8,455 nucleotides of DNA, from positions 1-8,455 of the forward strand of contig CANQSE010000077.1 in the NCBI GenBank assembly GCA_947626405.1. Direction: 5' to 3'. Each line of letters opens with the position of its first letter. The stretch's first letter is position 1. The notes under the pieces were generated by a model, which worked only from the letters and a program-made list of their open reading frames with translations, had not been told where the DNA came from and did no database searches. This DNA comes from an uncultured Acetatifactor sp. Its GTDB lineage: Bacteria; Bacillota; Clostridia; Lachnospirales; Lachnospiraceae. A program made the translations under genes and the position numbers. Positions 6,580 to 8,455 of this stretch are shown piece by piece.

Positions 6580-7770
6580 GTGAATATCAGGAGCTATATG
6601 CAGGAAAGGCAGAAGCGCGAAAAAAAGCTTGCCGGCTATAAGGAAAAGATAATGCGGCACAAGCTCACCTTTTTGTACCGCATCCTTTTGATAATAGCAG
6701 CCGCAGCGGCCCTGGTAGCGCTGGTCGTCGTACAGTACAGACGCCATGTTTATACGGAATATGACATTGTCTCCTCTATTCCCAGAGAGACCGCTTCAGG
6801 GACTACGGATATCCGTCTCGGAAATTCGATCCTGACCTACAGCCGCGACGGCGCTCACTGTACAGACATGAAAGGTGAGATTGTATGGAACCAGACATAT
6901 CAGATACAGGATGTGCTGCTGGCGGTCAGCGGAGATACCGCAGCAATCGGGGACTATAACGGACGTAATATTTACATACAAAATTCCGGGCAGCAGCTTG
7001 GGGTAGTGACCACCACCATGCCTATCCAGGAAATTGCGGTGTCGTCGTCCGGAATTGTTACTGCCATAGAGGCGGATTCCGATTCCGTCCGAATCGACAC
7101 GTACAGTCCTGAGGGAGAACTGCTCTATTACGGCTCCGCCGGAATGAGCGACACCGGCTATCCCACGGCGGTCTGTCTGTCGCCTGACGGAGAATTGTTG
7201 AGTCTCGCGTATCTGCACCTGGATCCCGGGTTGTTAAAAACAAATCTGGCCTTTTATAACTTTGGCGACGTGGGAGGAAATTACAACGATTTTATGGTGA
7301 CGTCGGATTCTTTTACTGACCTGGTGCCGTACATGCAGTTTATGAATGACAGCACAATGTTTGCGGTCGGAGACGGATGCCTGCGCATTTATTCCGGCGC
7401 GCACCTGCCTGTGCGGACGGCGGGACATATGTATAATGAAGAAGTGCTCTCCGTATTTTACAATGAGGAGTACGTGGGGCTGATGTTCCGCTCGGACAAA
7501 AGTGAATACCTCTATCGGCTGGATGTCTACAGTGCGTCGGCAAAAAAGGTGGACAGTTTTTACTATAATATACAATATACGGATTTATTCTTTGACAACG
7601 ATAATATTGTGATATACAATGAGACAGAATGCGTCATAAAAACCATGGATAACATTGAAAAATTCAATGGGAGTTTTTCAAAACCGGTACGTCTTATGCT
7701 TGAGGCAAACGGCGCTTACAGATACGTTTTGGTGACGGACAGCTCTATTGACACGATTCAGTTGAAGTAG
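6580..7770 (+). CDS. DUF5711-like single-pass membrane protein
   Basis: The 396-residue product has a basic N-terminal segment (about 1-30, many Lys and Arg), one membrane helix at about 31-51 (FLYRILLIIAAAAALVALVV), and a large external domain. The external part is rich in short beta-strand repeats such as AVSSSGIVTAIEADSDSVRIDTYSPEG (split over two blades) and AVCLSPDGELLSLAYL, suggesting a beta-propeller. Its overall form and neighbours resemble DUF5711, a family of unknown function common in Lachnospiraceae. GTG 6580 is chosen because GGAGG (6568-6572) lies 7 bases upstream. ATG 6598, with AGGAG at 6589-6593, is a shorter alternative, and the frame is also open from a TTG at 6547. The cvpA-like gene follows after 24 bases and is probably co-transcribed. 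The family name is from memory and needs a profile search. Confidence 0.75.
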   Translation: MNIRSYMQERQKREKKLAGYKEKIMRHKLTFLYRILLIIAAAAALVALVVVQYRRHVYTEYDIVSSIPRETASGTTDIRLGNSILTYSRDGAHCTDMKGEIVWNQTYQIQDVLLAVSGDTAAIGDYNGRNIYIQNSGQQLGVVTTTMPIQEIAVSSSGIVTAIEADSDSVRIDTYSPEGELLYYGSAGMSDTGYPTAVCLSPDGELLSLAYLHLDPGLLKTNLAFYNFGDVGGNYNDFMVTSDSFTDLVPYMQFMNDSTMFAVGDGCLRIYSGAHLPVRTAGHMYNEEVLSVFYNEEYVGLMFRSDKSEYLYRLDVYSASAKKVDSFYYNIQYTDLFFDNDNIVIYNETECVIKTMDNIEKFNGSFSKPVRLMLEANGAYRYVLVTDSSIDTIQLK

Positions 7771-7794
7771 CAAATGATATGGAGGCGACATATT

Positions 7795-8340
7795 ATGACA
7801 TGGGAAGAAATCACCCCTCTGCTGGCATCACTTGCCCTGATAATCCTGGCTGTAATAAACGTGGCCGGAGGCTATAGAAAAGGGATTGTAAAGTCGGTTG
7901 TATCTCTGGTTTCCCTTGTGATCCTCTGTGTGATGGTCATACTGGCCGCATACGGACTGCGCGGTTACAATGCAGGGAATATATTTCAGGTGGTGCTGAT
8001 GGTTGTCCTTCTGATAGTGCTGATCCTGGTGCATAATCTGCTTGGCCTGTTCTTCTTTTCGGCGAAGCTGATGGTAAAACTTCCGGTGCTGCACGCGGTG
8101 GACAAAATCCTTGGCGCTTTGTTTGGGCTTTTTGAAACGGTGCTGATTCTGTGGACGGTTTATATTTTCTCGATGATGATGGATCTCGGGAAGGTTAATG
8201 AATTTATTGCATCATGGACTGAGCAAAATCCCGTGCTGACCCTGCTGTATGAAAACAATTACCTTGCCATGGTGATAGAGAATGTCCTGAATGAGTTTAG
8301 TTTTATTCCGCTGGAAGATATACTGAAAAAGATATCCTAA
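7795..8340 (+). CDS. CvpA family integral membrane protein
   Basis: The 181-residue product has four predicted membrane helices at about 8-26, 34-54, 62-86 and 104-128. A glycine/basic turn, GGYRKGIVKS (25-34), after the first helix is typical of the CvpA (colicin V production) family. A soluble tail of about 50 residues follows. CvpA proteins are linked to colicin V export and envelope stress in Proteobacteria; the function in Firmicutes is not settled. ATG 7795 is chosen because GGAGG (7781-7785) lies 9 bases upstream and the protein then starts MTWEE. An upstream in-frame ATG at 7774 adds 7 residues and has no ribosome binding site. It appears to be the last gene of the DUF5711-like unit. 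Confidence 0.85.
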   Translation: MTWEEITPLLASLALIILAVINVAGGYRKGIVKSVVSLVSLVILCVMVILAAYGLRGYNAGNIFQVVLMVVLLIVLILVHNLLGLFFFSAKLMVKLPVLHAVDKILGALFGLFETVLILWTVYIFSMMMDLGKVNEFIASWTEQNPVLTLLYENNYLAMVIENVLNEFSFIPLEDILKKIS

Positions 8341-8376
8341 AAGAGATACAAAAAGATACAAAAAGATATTTAAAAA
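8326..8376. promoter_or_regulatory. Near-phased A-tracts upstream of a strong promoter (UP-like)
   Basis: A-runs at 8326-8330, 8339-8342, 8350-8354, 8360-8364 and 8372-8376 are spaced about 10-12 bases apart. Three of the units form an imperfect 10-base tandem repeat (8341-8370; AAAAGATACA theme). A-tracts spaced near the helical repeat bend DNA, and A/T-rich DNA directly before a -35 can contact the RNA polymerase alpha subunit. The first tract lies in the end of the cvpA-like gene. The bending is inferred, not measured. Confidence 0.55.
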
Positions 8377-8380
8377 GGTG

Positions 8381-8409
8381 TTGACAGCGGGATTTAGCTG
8401 TGATATGAT
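8381..8409 (+). promoter_or_regulatory. Strong sigma-A promoter, probably for an rRNA operon
   Basis: A perfect TTGACA (8381-8386) and TATGAT (8404-8409; 5 of 6 matches) are separated by 17 bases, with TGA before the -10 making it an extended element. It is the best promoter in the window. Initiation would be near 8416. The A-tract region upstream and the leader-like sequence downstream suggest a stable RNA gene to the right. Confidence 0.8.
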
Positions 8410-8415
8410 GTCTAA

Positions 8416-8455
8416 GTTGCCGCAAAAGACAGCAGCAGACTGAACCTTGACAAAT
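8416..8455 (+). other. Leader-like sequence, possible start of an rRNA operon transcript
   Basis: The stretch has no reading frame or ribosome binding site. It ends with CTGAACCTTGACAA, which resembles the GAACCTTGAAAAC-type motif that I recall preceding 16S rRNA in Clostridia. No mature rRNA sequence is visible, and the window ends here. The identification is tentative. Confidence 0.4.

Noticed and set aside
8341..8376. CRISPR-like or minisatellite array
   Set aside because: Only three imperfect 10-base units are present and there are no spacers. Near-phased A-tracts before a promoter explain them better.

Overview
The window looks like a chromosomal, probably origin-proximal segment from an anaerobic Firmicute of the class Clostridia, most likely a Lachnospiraceae member. 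The reasons are strong AGGAGG-type ribosome binding sites, sigma-A-like promoters, roughly half GC content, the clostridial group III type of 6-phosphofructokinase, and a DUF5711-like membrane protein next to a CvpA-family protein. The species cannot be named from the sequence alone.

Layout: a tRNA-Ser(CGA) lies on the minus strand at the left edge (37-125), divergent from pfkA, and the two appear to have separate promoters back to back in the 203-base gap. The plus strand then carries pfkA (glycolysis) and a tight recombination/replication cluster: dnaX (clamp-loader tau subunit), a YbaB/EbfC nucleoid protein and recR (recombination mediator). ybaB and recR overlap by one base. galM (aldose 1-epimerase) follows immediately after recR. 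tRNA-Ser, dnaX-ybaB-recR and a probable rRNA promoter at the right edge recall the Bacillus subtilis order trnSL-Ser, scr, dnaX-yaaK-recR-yaaL-bofA-rrnA.

A 128-base structured gap (5053-5180) separates galM from a membrane and envelope group. This group holds a 407-residue single-pass LysM protein with a Thr-Pro-Glu-Pro-rich spacer, a 396-residue single-pass protein resembling DUF5711, and a four-helix CvpA-family protein. The gap holds a long inverted repeat whose right arm is the ribosome binding site of the LysM gene and which runs into five Ts. A second hairpin-rich gap (6405-6579) with its own promoter precedes the DUF5711-like gene.

The last 115 bases contain nearly phased A-tracts, a near-consensus extended promoter and a leader-like stretch resembling the region before 16S rRNA in related bacteria. 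An rRNA operon probably starts just outside the window. Most of the window is ordinary housekeeping sequence. The parts most worth a second look are the two structured gaps, the LysM protein's cytoplasmic domain (possibly a degenerate MPN/JAMM fold), and the LysM/DUF5711/CvpA neighbourhood. No CRISPR array, transposase or phage gene was seen.
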